A stretch of 8,256 nucleotides of DNA. It comes from Anaerolineae bacterium (GTDB lineage: Bacteria; Chloroflexota; Anaerolineae; B4-G1; SLSP01). Positions 1 to 6,032 of this stretch are shown here, piece after piece. The stretch's first letter is position 1. Every line of letters starts with the position of its first letter. Position numbers and translations under genes: made by a program. The notes under the pieces were generated by a model, which was not told where the DNA came from, did no database searches, and saw only the letters and a list, made by a program, of their open reading frames with translations. Location: NCBI GenBank assembly GCA_021107605.1, contig JAIOSN010000095.1, forward strand, positions 1 to 8,256. The letters are read 5' to 3'.

Positions 1-81
1 AACCGAAATGAACCGCATCCCAATTATACTTCAGAAAGATCTTAGTGGTCATTACGTATGGGTAATAATTTGAGAGCTGGT
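1..81. other. Intergenic stub downstream of the DUF4230 gene
   Basis: No gene is visible. The stretch contains an 8-bp palindrome (AAGATCTT, 36-43) and a small inverted repeat ATTAC/GTAAT (51-55 and 62-66). Neither is GC-rich or followed by a T-run on the minus strand, so no terminator for the DUF4230 gene can be called. Its first 12 bases (AACCGAAATGAA) recur at 4623-4634 in the large intergenic region. Confidence 0.5.
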
Positions 82-777
82 CTATTCGGGAGTTGATGTA
101 GGGGTCGGGGTGAGCGTTGGCATAGGAGTAGGAGTTGGCAAGACATCCACGAAGGCGACATGCTCAAAGCCCATGCTCAAAATTAGGGAGCGCAAGATAT
201 GACGGGAGTTCTCCTCCGCCTGCTCCAATATGCCGCGCTCCAGAGCAGCTTCTAGGATGTGATATTCTGCTGCTTGGCGGGCCTCGGTCTCTAATTGCTC
301 ATTAAGTCCCACCAGGCCGGTATTGCGATCATAGACTTGAGTGCGCTCATTATCTAAGGTGGCAATGAAAATTTCCGGTGCCGGCAAACGTAGATAGACC
401 ACTCCATCAGCGCCGCGTACTACATCATCTATGCCGATCTCTCCCAGATCAATGCCGGCAATCACTTGACCGTAAGCAATCAAGAGCAACCGATCGCCAA
501 AGAGAAAACTGAGTGCTCCTTGTCCCGACTCCGCTGTGATGACCTTTTCTACTGCGTAAGAGATGGTCTCCAAGCGACTGAGGGCTTGCACGCTCTCCAC
601 AACCGTCACCTTGCTGGGGTAAATTGTAGGCGTGATCTGCGGACGCAGCGATATAGGCATACCTATTGAAGTTTGCTTAAAGAGACCTGTGTTATTCCAG
701 AGCTGCCAGACTCCCACTACCACTATCACCAACAAGAGCAGTATGATCAAAAAGCACGACAAACTATTACCTTTCAT
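82..777 (-). CDS. DUF4230 domain protein, single-pass membrane anchored
   Basis: A 231-residue protein of unknown biochemical function. Residues 9-27 form one strongly hydrophobic helix after a short N-terminus with a lysine, which fits an uncleaved signal anchor. A Cys lies before the helix, not after it, so this is no lipobox. Residues 57-210 match the DUF4230 pattern: a VQALSRLET opening, a beta-rich part with a GxVxAGIDLGEI-like stretch (104-114), an LPAPEI strand (131-136), then a long charged helix (158-200) followed by GFEHVAFV. In other DUF4230 proteins the domain lies outside the cytoplasmic membrane. The last 20 residues are a Thr/Pro-rich tail, unusual for the family and perhaps a wall-spanning or disordered linker. 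The start is set by an AGGAGG (784-789) six bases upstream. It is the last gene of the probable three-gene operon. Confidence 0.85.
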   Translation of the reverse strand: MKGNSLSCFLIILLLLVIVVVGVWQLWNNTGLFKQTSIGMPISLRPQITPTIYPSKVTVVESVQALSRLETISYAVEKVITAESGQGALSFLFGDRLLLIAYGQVIAGIDLGEIGIDDVVRGADGVVYLRLPAPEIFIATLDNERTQVYDRNTGLVGLNEQLETEARQAAEYHILEAALERGILEQAEENSRHILRSLILSMGFEHVAFVDVLPTPTPMPTLTPTPTSTPE

Positions 778-814
778 TATGTTCCTCCTTATAACTTAAG
801 CACAACCCTCTCTG

Positions 815-844
815 TAAAAAAGAGGATATATGAAAATGTGTCAA
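815..844 (-). promoter_or_regulatory. Weak internal promoter candidate before the DUF4230 gene
   Basis: A perfect -35 hexamer TTGACA lies on the minus strand at 839-844. At 17-18 bp spacing the -10 position reads only TTTTTT/TTTTTA, a poor match to TATAAT. It could allow some expression of the DUF4230 gene independent of the operon promoter, but the weak -10 makes this tentative. Confidence 0.22.
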
Positions 845-856
845 ATGCAAGTAGCA

Positions 857-873
857 GCGGAATGTCATTCCGC
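857..873 (-). repeat. Inverted repeat spanning the stop codon of the ligase-fusion gene
   Basis: GCGGAATG (857-864) and CATTCCGC (866-873) are perfect complements around one central base, giving in practice a 6-bp stem with a 5-nt loop. The TGA stop (865-867) sits in the loop and one arm. There is no T-run directly after it on the minus strand, so it is not a convincing terminator. It may stabilise or process the mRNA between the two genes. Confidence 0.45.
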
Positions 874-3800
874 CCACACCGCGTTCCATTGCACACCGGC
901 TAGCGTTAAAAAGAAGACGTAAGCCAAATCTATGTAAAAGTATGACGCATCCACCAAGCCATGCGCTAAGAAGACGGCCATGGAACCGGTCAGGCCCAAG
1001 ATCAAGGCCCGATTTTGCGTTTGGGGATCAGTGGAACGCGCGATGACCCGCCGCCAGAAGCCAAACTGGATCCAGAGGAACGCCCCTAGGCCTAAGATCC
1101 CCAGCCGCGAGGCAAAATCCAGTATCCAGTTGTGCGGGTGGGCCAGGTTGAACTCCTCCCAGGCTGAAGGTAGGACGTAGCGGGTGCGATAGGCGTAGAG
1201 GAAATTATCTGGCCCCACGCCCCAGAGTGGATGTTCTAGAAACATCTGCCACGCGCTGCGCCAGAGCGCCAGCCGGAAATGCGTCGTGCCGCTGGCGGTA
1301 TCCAGCAGCCCCGCAAAACGCGGCGTCTGGAAGAGCGGAATGAGCGCCACGGCAAAGAGCAGTAGGGCGATCAGCGTCAGCTTGCGCCAATGTCCACCGG
1401 TGAGCAAACCTAACGTCGCCACGCCCGCCGGGATGCCGAGCAGTATCGCGCCGCGTGAGAGGCTGAGCAATAAGGCCAAGCCTACCGGTGGCAAGGCGAG
1501 CGCGTAGAGCAACCGGCGATTGATGGTGAAGGGCAAATGGCGTCCATTCCCTTTATGGTTATCTCCTCCACCGAACATTTTATCTCTGCCGAAGAAGGTG
1601 ACGGCCAAGAGCAACGGAATCACCCGCCCCAAGTAGAGTCCCACGTTGTTCGGAGAGCCGTAGATGCTACGTAACCGTCGTATGCCGCCTTCAGCTCTGA
1701 TCACGTCGCCCAGCAAGAAATACTGCGTCAGGCCGATCAGCGCGATGATCACGGCGCCAAGCAGGTAGAAATCAATCACGCGCCAACGGTCACGTTTGGT
1801 TAGCGGATACGCGAGCAAGGCCCAGCCGAAGAGCGCGGGTTCTATGATCACCAGCCGCAGTTCGCGGAAAGCCTCGTGGCGATGTGCGGCCAGGAGCGTG
1901 GAAAGTGTCGCTAGCAGGACAAATGCTATTACCGGCCAGCTAAAGCGTCTGTCAATTGCTCGTTCTGCGCGCTGGGTTGCTTGTTCGCCAAGTAACCGGA
2001 TAACGCTGCCCGCGAGCGTCGGCAGCAGCACCAATTCTGCCATGGAGAACGATTTGCCAAAGAGGGAGAGCGGATGAAGATAGAATGGGGCGGTCGCGAT
2101 GGTGAGCGCGAGACCTAGCTCTGGCCGCAAGATGACCAATAGAAAAAATAACGCGCCGCTGCTCAAGGTGAGCAGTAACCAGGGAGAGAAGTAGAAGAGA
2201 CCGGCGGAAGCTAGCAACGCCAAGAGGGTCGGAGTATCTCCTAAACGGCGGAATGCACCTTGCGCCCAGGTCAACCAGGCGGCCAGACCGAAGAGCGCGC
2301 CGGCCACGGTGGTTAGTATTATCTGCCCCGGCTCGCCGAGACGGTTATAGTACGCCAACAGTCGCGCGTAAGCGGCCCGCCAAGCGATCTGCCGCGCCGA
2401 CACTACGGACAGTACCAGTCCGAGCAAGCCTAACGCGCCCAACGTGGCATAACCTACCCGGTAAGGCGTCGGATCTGGACGTTGCATGATGCGCCAATCA
2501 ACGAGCGACCATTGATACCACCCGCGATCCGCCACCACCGTGACGGTATGTTGGCCGGGCGGCAACTGTTCCGCCAGTGGCACGGTGGCGACCGCCGCCA
2601 ACGGATCGTAGAGCACGATATAGGCGCGGCCCTGCTCATCGCGTGGTAGCGCAGGGGCCGGCTTGCCGTCCACGGTGACGAAGAGGAACGCTCGATATGG
2701 CCCGCGCCGCACCGTCAACGCGATAGCGGTGCCCTCAAAAGTCAATGCTACGCGGTCACCGCTTGCGCCGATGTCCGCGCCTAGCGGACCCAGCCGCCAC
2801 GTGCCCGTGAACTCCGCCAGCGCAGTTTGCGCGGGATAGACGCCCGGTCGCGCCACCTGGGGACGGGCGGCCCACGTCTGCACCGCCGTGTAGACCGGGC
2901 GTGGCTCCCCTTCAGGTCCCACGAGAGCAAAGCCCCAATGTTCTTCTGCGTCGGGAACCGGTCGCTCCTGTGTTGCTGGACGTGGCTGGAACCCATTGAG
3001 GCAGAGCACGCCCATCCAGGGCCACTCTGTCTCAGCGCGTTTCAGTGCTGCGACCGTGTAGGCCGCTTGAGTGGCCTCGTCTACGCTCCCCCAAATTGAA
3101 GGGACGTCCTCCCACGCTGCTGGCAGGCTGTTCCAGCCAAAATCAGTGATCCAGATCGCCTTCTCGGCGTCGGCGTGTCTCTTCATTACCTCGCGCACCA
3201 GGAGCGGCCGTGAGAAGTTGAACGTCTCGCGAGCCACCTGCCGCTCCTCCGGCCCCGCGTCAAAGCCGTAGGGTTGCACTGCCACCACATCAAAGTAAGG
3301 AGCCGCTCCCGCCGTGTACAAGAGCTCCAAGAAACGGTCTTCGGCGTAGTTCTGCGGTCCTGTCTCCACGTTGGGAGCTAGCCCGCCCAAGATGATCCGT
3401 GCGTCTGGATCGGCGGCGCGGATAGCTGGAGCAGCGTGAGCTAGCAGCTCGGCGTAGACGTAGGGGTTGGCCTCGCCGTCCCAGGCCGTGCCTAGGTTGG
3501 GGTTGTGCCAGAGCTGGTAATAGACCAACTGCGCCAGATAGTGATTGGCGAAAGTCCCGGCGAATTGAGCAAACGCTTCCGGCTCTGGCGGCATCCCGGC
3601 CCACTCTGGCGGCGAGTCCAAGACCGGGATAAGCTGCATGCCGCGTTTCACGGCCCCCGCCACGATACGATCCCAGCGTTCCCACTGGTATTCTCCCGGC
3701 GCCGGCTCAATCTCCGCCCAGGGGAATCGTTGGCGCACCCAGGTGAATTCACCGGCGGCGATAGTATCCAATGCCCAGGTTAGCGAAGCAGCGTCGTATT

Positions 3801-3981
3801 GCTCCAGTGCTGCGTTAGCGCAGAGCGGGGACGTGCCGGTATCGTCTACTTTGGGTGGGAAATCATCCGGTTGTCCCGCCGCCATGAAATGCTGCCGGGC
3901 GACCAGTTGCGGGATGCCCAACGCGGGCGCCAAGAGCAACAAAGCTCCTAATCCCAACAGGAGGAGTGGATTTCGTCTCAT
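865..3981 (-). CDS. Pseudo-glycoside hydrolase / O-antigen ligase (Wzy_C) fusion membrane protein
   Basis: A 1038-residue multidomain envelope protein. Residues 1-29 are a basic N-terminus plus a hydrophobic signal anchor. Residues 55-375 resemble a GH39/GH5-like TIM barrel (WVRQRFPWAEIEP and WITDFGW landmarks). Residues 385-497 look like a beta-sandwich, possibly carbohydrate binding. A membrane helix (508-527) and a basic loop follow, and 553-1035 hold about 14 more helices. The membrane part shows O-antigen ligase/polymerase (Wzy_C) signs: a GSPNNVG helix start, LSRG (841-844), and a large outer loop (885-955) with HPLWGVGPDN and HPHNW. Such enzymes transfer or polymerise lipid-linked glycans on the outer face of the membrane. 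The barrel's acid/base position is Asn160 (WHNPN instead of WNEPN) and its nucleophile position is Asp280 (TDFGW instead of TEFGW), so hydrolysis is doubtful. A GAGG lies 8 nt before the ATG. It follows the three-helix protein gene by 33 nt. Confidence 0.87.
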   Translation of the reverse strand: MRRNPLLLLGLGALLLLAPALGIPQLVARQHFMAAGQPDDFPPKVDDTGTSPLCANAALEQYDAASLTWALDTIAAGEFTWVRQRFPWAEIEPAPGEYQWERWDRIVAGAVKRGMQLIPVLDSPPEWAGMPPEPEAFAQFAGTFANHYLAQLVYYQLWHNPNLGTAWDGEANPYVYAELLAHAAPAIRAADPDARIILGGLAPNVETGPQNYAEDRFLELLYTAGAAPYFDVVAVQPYGFDAGPEERQVARETFNFSRPLLVREVMKRHADAEKAIWITDFGWNSLPAAWEDVPSIWGSVDEATQAAYTVAALKRAETEWPWMGVLCLNGFQPRPATQERPVPDAEEHWGFALVGPEGEPRPVYTAVQTWAARPQVARPGVYPAQTALAEFTGTWRLGPLGADIGASGDRVALTFEGTAIALTVRRGPYRAFLFVTVDGKPAPALPRDEQGRAYIVLYDPLAAVATVPLAEQLPPGQHTVTVVADRGWYQWSLVDWRIMQRPDPTPYRVGYATLGALGLLGLVLSVVSARQIAWRAAYARLLAYYNRLGEPGQIILTTVAGALFGLAAWLTWAQGAFRRLGDTPTLLALLASAGLFYFSPWLLLTLSSGALFFLLVILRPELGLALTIATAPFYLHPLSLFGKSFSMAELVLLPTLAGSVIRLLGEQATQRAERAIDRRFSWPVIAFVLLATLSTLLAAHRHEAFRELRLVIIEPALFGWALLAYPLTKRDRWRVIDFYLLGAVIIALIGLTQYFLLGDVIRAEGGIRRLRSIYGSPNNVGLYLGRVIPLLLAVTFFGRDKMFGGGDNHKGNGRHLPFTINRRLLYALALPPVGLALLLSLSRGAILLGIPAGVATLGLLTGGHWRKLTLIALLLFAVALIPLFQTPRFAGLLDTASGTTHFRLALWRSAWQMFLEHPLWGVGPDNFLYAYRTRYVLPSAWEEFNLAHPHNWILDFASRLGILGLGAFLWIQFGFWRRVIARSTDPQTQNRALILGLTGSMAVFLAHGLVDASYFYIDLAYVFFLTLAGVQWNAVWAE

Positions 3982-4014
3982 AACGAACGCCTCGGAATGA
4001 AACTCAACCCGGCT

Positions 4015-4434
4015 TCAGACAAAGCGGATGATAAGCGGGATTAGAATCGCCGTCAGGGCCAACGCTATGATCACCCCGGCAAAGAGCAAGTAGCGGATGC
4101 CATAATTAGGGAGCAACTCCGCGCTGTAATATTGCGACACCCCGTTATCGTGGTACATCGCCACCAGCCCTTTTAGCAAGAGGTTTCGAGTACGGCGTCC
4201 CAGATACAATGCCGTCACCGCGATAGTATTGATCAAGAGGGTCACGGCGATGAAAACGGCCAAGATCACATCGCCCGCCGCGTAGGAGCCGTTATCGGCT
4301 GCGGCTGCCGAGACGCCCGAATTGATCCCCAACACAATCAAATTAAAGATTACCGCCGTCACCACAAAGATGGTATCGGTCCGGCTGCTCTGCCCCAACT
4401 CATTGATGATATGGTCGTGAACTTCAGTTAACAT
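4015..4434 (-). CDS. Small three-helix membrane protein of unknown function
   Basis: I do not recognise this 139-residue protein. The N-terminus (1-20) is hydrophilic and probably helical. Three hydrophobic segments follow at about 21-45, 54-79 and 113-137. The first two are joined by a short small-residue loop (SAAAADNGSYA). The second and third are joined by a loop starting with a basic cluster (GRRTRN, 79-84) and containing a polar Tyr-rich stretch (YHDNGVSQYYSAELLPNYG). The basic cluster suggests that the long loop faces the cytoplasm, which would put the N-terminus there too only if one helix were re-entrant; by simple counting the N-terminus and this loop are on the same side. The start is supported by AGGAGG (4443-4448) eight bases upstream. 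It is the promoter-proximal gene of the operon, which suggests a role with the ligase-like protein, but that is inference. Confidence 0.8.
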   Translation of the reverse strand: MLTEVHDHIINELGQSSRTDTIFVVTAVIFNLIVLGINSGVSAAAADNGSYAAGDVILAVFIAVTLLINTIAVTALYLGRRTRNLLLKGLVAMYHDNGVSQYYSAELLPNYGIRYLLFAGVIIALALTAILIPLIIRFV

Positions 4435-4476
4435 CTCTTGTGCCTCCTTAATTTAACTAGTTTTATGTTGTGTCCT

Positions 4477-4505
4477 AGTATATCCTTATCTGAGAACCAA
4501 ATCAA
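4477..4505 (-). promoter_or_regulatory. Sigma70-like promoter of the three-gene envelope operon
   Basis: On the minus strand a -35 TTGATT (4500-4505) and a -10 TATACT (4477-4482) are separated by exactly 17 bp. They match the consensus at 4/6 and 5/6 positions. Transcription would begin near 4470, giving a leader of roughly 35 nt with the AGGAGG ribosome site at 4443-4448. No operator-like palindrome overlaps it. Confidence 0.6.
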
Positions 4506-4566
4506 GTGACAATGAGACGGCAGAATTACTGGGGTGCGTTTCCAATGAGTTGAGAGCTCTTCCGGG

Positions 4567-4587
4567 TTGCGTATTGCGTGTTGCGTA
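4567..4587 (+). repeat. Three tandem TTGCGTR heptamers
   Basis: Three head-to-tail copies of the heptamer TTGCGTR (R = A, G, A in order) lie without interruption in the intergenic region. The unit length equals that of the unrelated heptamer array at 4933-4981. The tract is non-coding. Confidence 0.7.
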
Positions 4588-4784
4588 AAGTTTCTTCAGA
4601 CGGAACACGCTACCAGAAATTCAACCGAAATGAAACGTCCCTGGATTATTTAGCTGAGTTTGACATCTTCTTGTTATTGGATAGCATGGAGGACATCTGT
4701 TCAGTCTGGAAGCAAAAATTTGGACGCAGATAAATACTGATTTTTTGGGGCTCTTTGGGAATTCGCGTGGTTGAGTTAAAATTA

Positions 4785-4842
4785 ACCACGGATTTCACGG
4801 ATTAGCACGGAAAAAAGTAAGGAAATCCGGGTAATCTGTGGT
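4785..4842. repeat. CACGGATT-type dispersed repeat forming an imperfect hairpin
   Basis: The arms 4785-4804 and 4823-4842 pair at 16 of 20 positions around an 18-nt A-rich loop. The left arm contains the phrase CACGGATTTCACGGATTA, which I know as a common intergenic repeat type in many environmental bacterial genomes. A related phrase (GGACGCAGATAAATACTGAT, near 4723-4742) lies just upstream, so the whole element may begin around 4718. It has no reading frame of its own and resembles a small non-autonomous element or repeat relic. Confidence 0.55.
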
Positions 4843-4932
4843 GAAAAATTCACGTCGTGTGGCACTCACCATGCCAAGTCCTAGGGACCCATTTTTTTGT
4901 TTTTAGCGACAGCCAAGCTGCGTGCATCGCTT

Positions 4933-4981
4933 AACTTTCAACATGCAACTTTCAACTTTCAACTTTCCACATGCAACTTTT
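4933..4981 (+). repeat. Seven-unit heptanucleotide array (consensus AACTTTC)
   Basis: Exactly 49 bases divide into seven 7-bp units. Units 1, 3, 4 and 5 are AACTTTC. Unit 2 (AACATGC) and unit 6 (CACATGC) share a CATGC ending. Unit 7 is AACTTTT. The array ends 10 bases before the reductase's ribosome-binding site, so it probably lies in the mRNA leader. Heptamer short tandem repeats of this sort are known from intergenic DNA of filamentous bacteria; their role is not settled. Confidence 0.8.
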
Positions 4982-4991
4982 AATCCTAACC

Positions 4992-4996
4992 GGAGG
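4992..4996 (+). promoter_or_regulatory. Ribosome-binding site that fixes the reductase start
   Basis: GGAGG lies six bases before the ATG at 5003. This makes that ATG the start rather than an in-frame GTG at 4922, whose extra 27 codons would merely translate the heptamer array and have no counterpart in aldo/keto reductases. Confidence 0.85.
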
Positions 4997-5002
4997 TTCA
5001 AA

Positions 5003-5956
5003 ATGAAATATCGTAACTTAGGAAATTCAGGCTTGAAGGTCAGTGAAATTGCGCTGGGCGCTTGGCTTACCTATGGCAGCTCCGAAGGGGCTGAAACCAC
5101 GCACCAATGTATCGAGGCGGCGGTGGCAAATGGCATCAACTATATTGATCTGGCGGACATTTACGCTCGCGGTGAAGCCGAATGTCTGGTGGGGGACGCT
5201 ATCCAGAAGTTGGGGTTGCGCCGTCAAGACCTGGTGCTTGCCAGCAAAGTTTACTGGCCGATGAGCGGTAACGTCAATGACCGGGGACTTAGCCGCAAGC
5301 ATATCATGGAATCCGTGGAGGGTTCTCTCCGGCGTATCGGGACGGATTACCTAGATCTCTATTTTTGCCATCGTTATGACCCGCAGACGCCGGTGGAAGA
5401 GGTGGTACGGGCTATGGATGATCTGGTGCATCAGGGCAAGATTCTCTATTGGGGCACCAGCACCTGGAGCGCCGCGCAGCTTGAGGCGGTGGTGGGGAGC
5501 GCGCGTTTAGTCAACGCTTACCGCCCGCAGGTTGAACAGCCGCGCTACAATATGCTAGACCGGCACATTGAGCCGGCCATCATGCCCACGGCGGTCCAGC
5601 AGGGGATGGGACTCGTGGTCTTTAGCCCATTGGCGCAGGGTTTGCTCACCGGTAAATACAATGACGACATTCCAGAGGATAGCCGGGCCGCGAAGAGCAG
5701 TTGGTTAGACCGTGATCTGACGGAGGAAAACATCACTAAAGTGCGCCGGCTCACCGCGCTGGCGGCCGAATTGGATATTACCGTGGCGCAACTGGCGTTA
5801 GCCTGGGTGCTCCGGCGCCCAGAGATCAGCGCTGCGATTACCGGGGCGTCCAAAGTGCGGCATGTGCTCTCCAACATCAAGGCTGCTGAGGTGGAGCTCT
5901 CACCGGGGGTTTTAGCGAAGATTGAGGAAATTCTGGTTAATGATCCCCGGTATTGA
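5003..5956 (+). CDS. Aldo/keto reductase, Kv-beta/YghZ-like (AKR6/AKR14 type)
   Basis: A 317-residue cytoplasmic NADPH-dependent oxidoreductase that should reduce aldehydes or ketones; the substrate cannot be told from sequence. It is a full-length (beta/alpha)8 barrel. The catalytic tetrad is complete: Asp49, Tyr54 (in DLADIYARGEAE), Lys82 (LASKVYW) and His123 (YFCHRYDP). The cofactor side shows WGTSTW (150-155), QPRYNML, FSPLAQGLLTGKY (207-219) and a late GAS motif (281-283) followed by an Asn-rich helix. RGLSRKHI (94-101), HRYDPQTP and WGTSTWS track the vertebrate potassium-channel beta subunit pattern, which has Asn where His123 stands here. Bacterial YghZ/MgrA-type enzymes, which handle methylglyoxal and similar aldehydes, are the closest functional model. 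It is probably monocistronic, with no channel gene nearby. Confidence 0.93.
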   Translation: MKYRNLGNSGLKVSEIALGAWLTYGSSEGAETTHQCIEAAVANGINYIDLADIYARGEAECLVGDAIQKLGLRRQDLVLASKVYWPMSGNVNDRGLSRKHIMESVEGSLRRIGTDYLDLYFCHRYDPQTPVEEVVRAMDDLVHQGKILYWGTSTWSAAQLEAVVGSARLVNAYRPQVEQPRYNMLDRHIEPAIMPTAVQQGMGLVVFSPLAQGLLTGKYNDDIPEDSRAAKSSWLDRDLTEENITKVRRLTALAAELDITVAQLALAWVLRRPEISAAITGASKVRHVLSNIKAAEVELSPGVLAKIEEILVNDPRY

Positions 5957-5962
5957 CCGGGG
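5945..5962 (+). repeat. Hairpin overlapping the reductase stop codon
   Basis: CCCCGGT (5945-5951) and ACCGGGG (5956-5962) form a perfect 7-bp stem with a 4-nt loop. The TGA stop (5954-5956) lies in the loop and first stem base. The sequence after it is not T-rich, so it may protect the mRNA end or assist the larger hairpin just downstream rather than terminate alone. Confidence 0.5.
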
Positions 5963-5987
5963 AGGAAGCTTTACCCGTAGATAAAAA

Positions 5988-6017
5988 CCCCGCCGCTCTC
6001 TGATGAGAGCGGCGGGG
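5988..6017 (-). terminator. Strong intrinsic terminator between convergent genes
   Basis: A perfect 13-bp stem (5988-6000 with 6005-6017) closes a TGAT tetraloop. It is GC-rich. On the minus strand it is followed at once by TTTTTAT, the classic form, so it ends the toxin-antitoxin transcript. On the plus strand only a weak TGGCATAGTTGTTTG tail follows, so termination of the reductase mRNA here is plausible but less certain. Confidence 0.85.
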
Positions 6018-6032
6018 TGGCATAGTTGTTTG

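Larger units (their letters stand above)
4435..5002. other. 568-bp intergenic region rich in repeats
   Basis: No convincing gene is seen in either strand between the divergent three-gene operon and the aldo/keto reductase. It holds the operon promoter (4477-4505), a TTGCGTR heptamer triplet (4567-4587), a 12-mer shared with the left end of the window (4623-4634), CACGGATT-type repeat sequence (about 4718-4842), a small hairpin GTGAA/TTCAC (4841-4853) and a seven-unit heptamer array (4933-4981). No clear promoter could be assigned to the reductase; the AT-rich part around 4770-4785 is a possible place. Confidence 0.6.

Noticed and set aside
36..66. Terminator for the DUF4230 gene
   Set aside because: The palindromes there are short and AT-rich and lack a following T-run on the minus strand.
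865..1600. Separate stand-alone O-antigen ligase gene with its own start
   Set aside because: The frame is continuous from 3981 through all domains with no internal ribosome site or stop, so it is one fusion protein.
3290..4000. Long open frames on both strands inside the ligase-fusion gene
   Set aside because: They are shadows of a GC-rich gene whose frame contains clear domains. Their products are low-complexity, Arg/Ser-rich sequences.
4933..4981. CRISPR-like array
   Set aside because: The units are 7 bp with no spacers, and no cas gene is near.
4922..5002. N-terminal extension of the aldo/keto reductase from a GTG
   Set aside because: It translates the heptamer array, has no ribosome site, and has no counterpart in the family. 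GGAGG at 4992-4996 marks the ATG at 5003.
5545..5880. Minus-strand open frame of 111 codons inside the reductase
   Set aside because: It is antisense to a conserved enzyme core with no ribosome site or domain signal.
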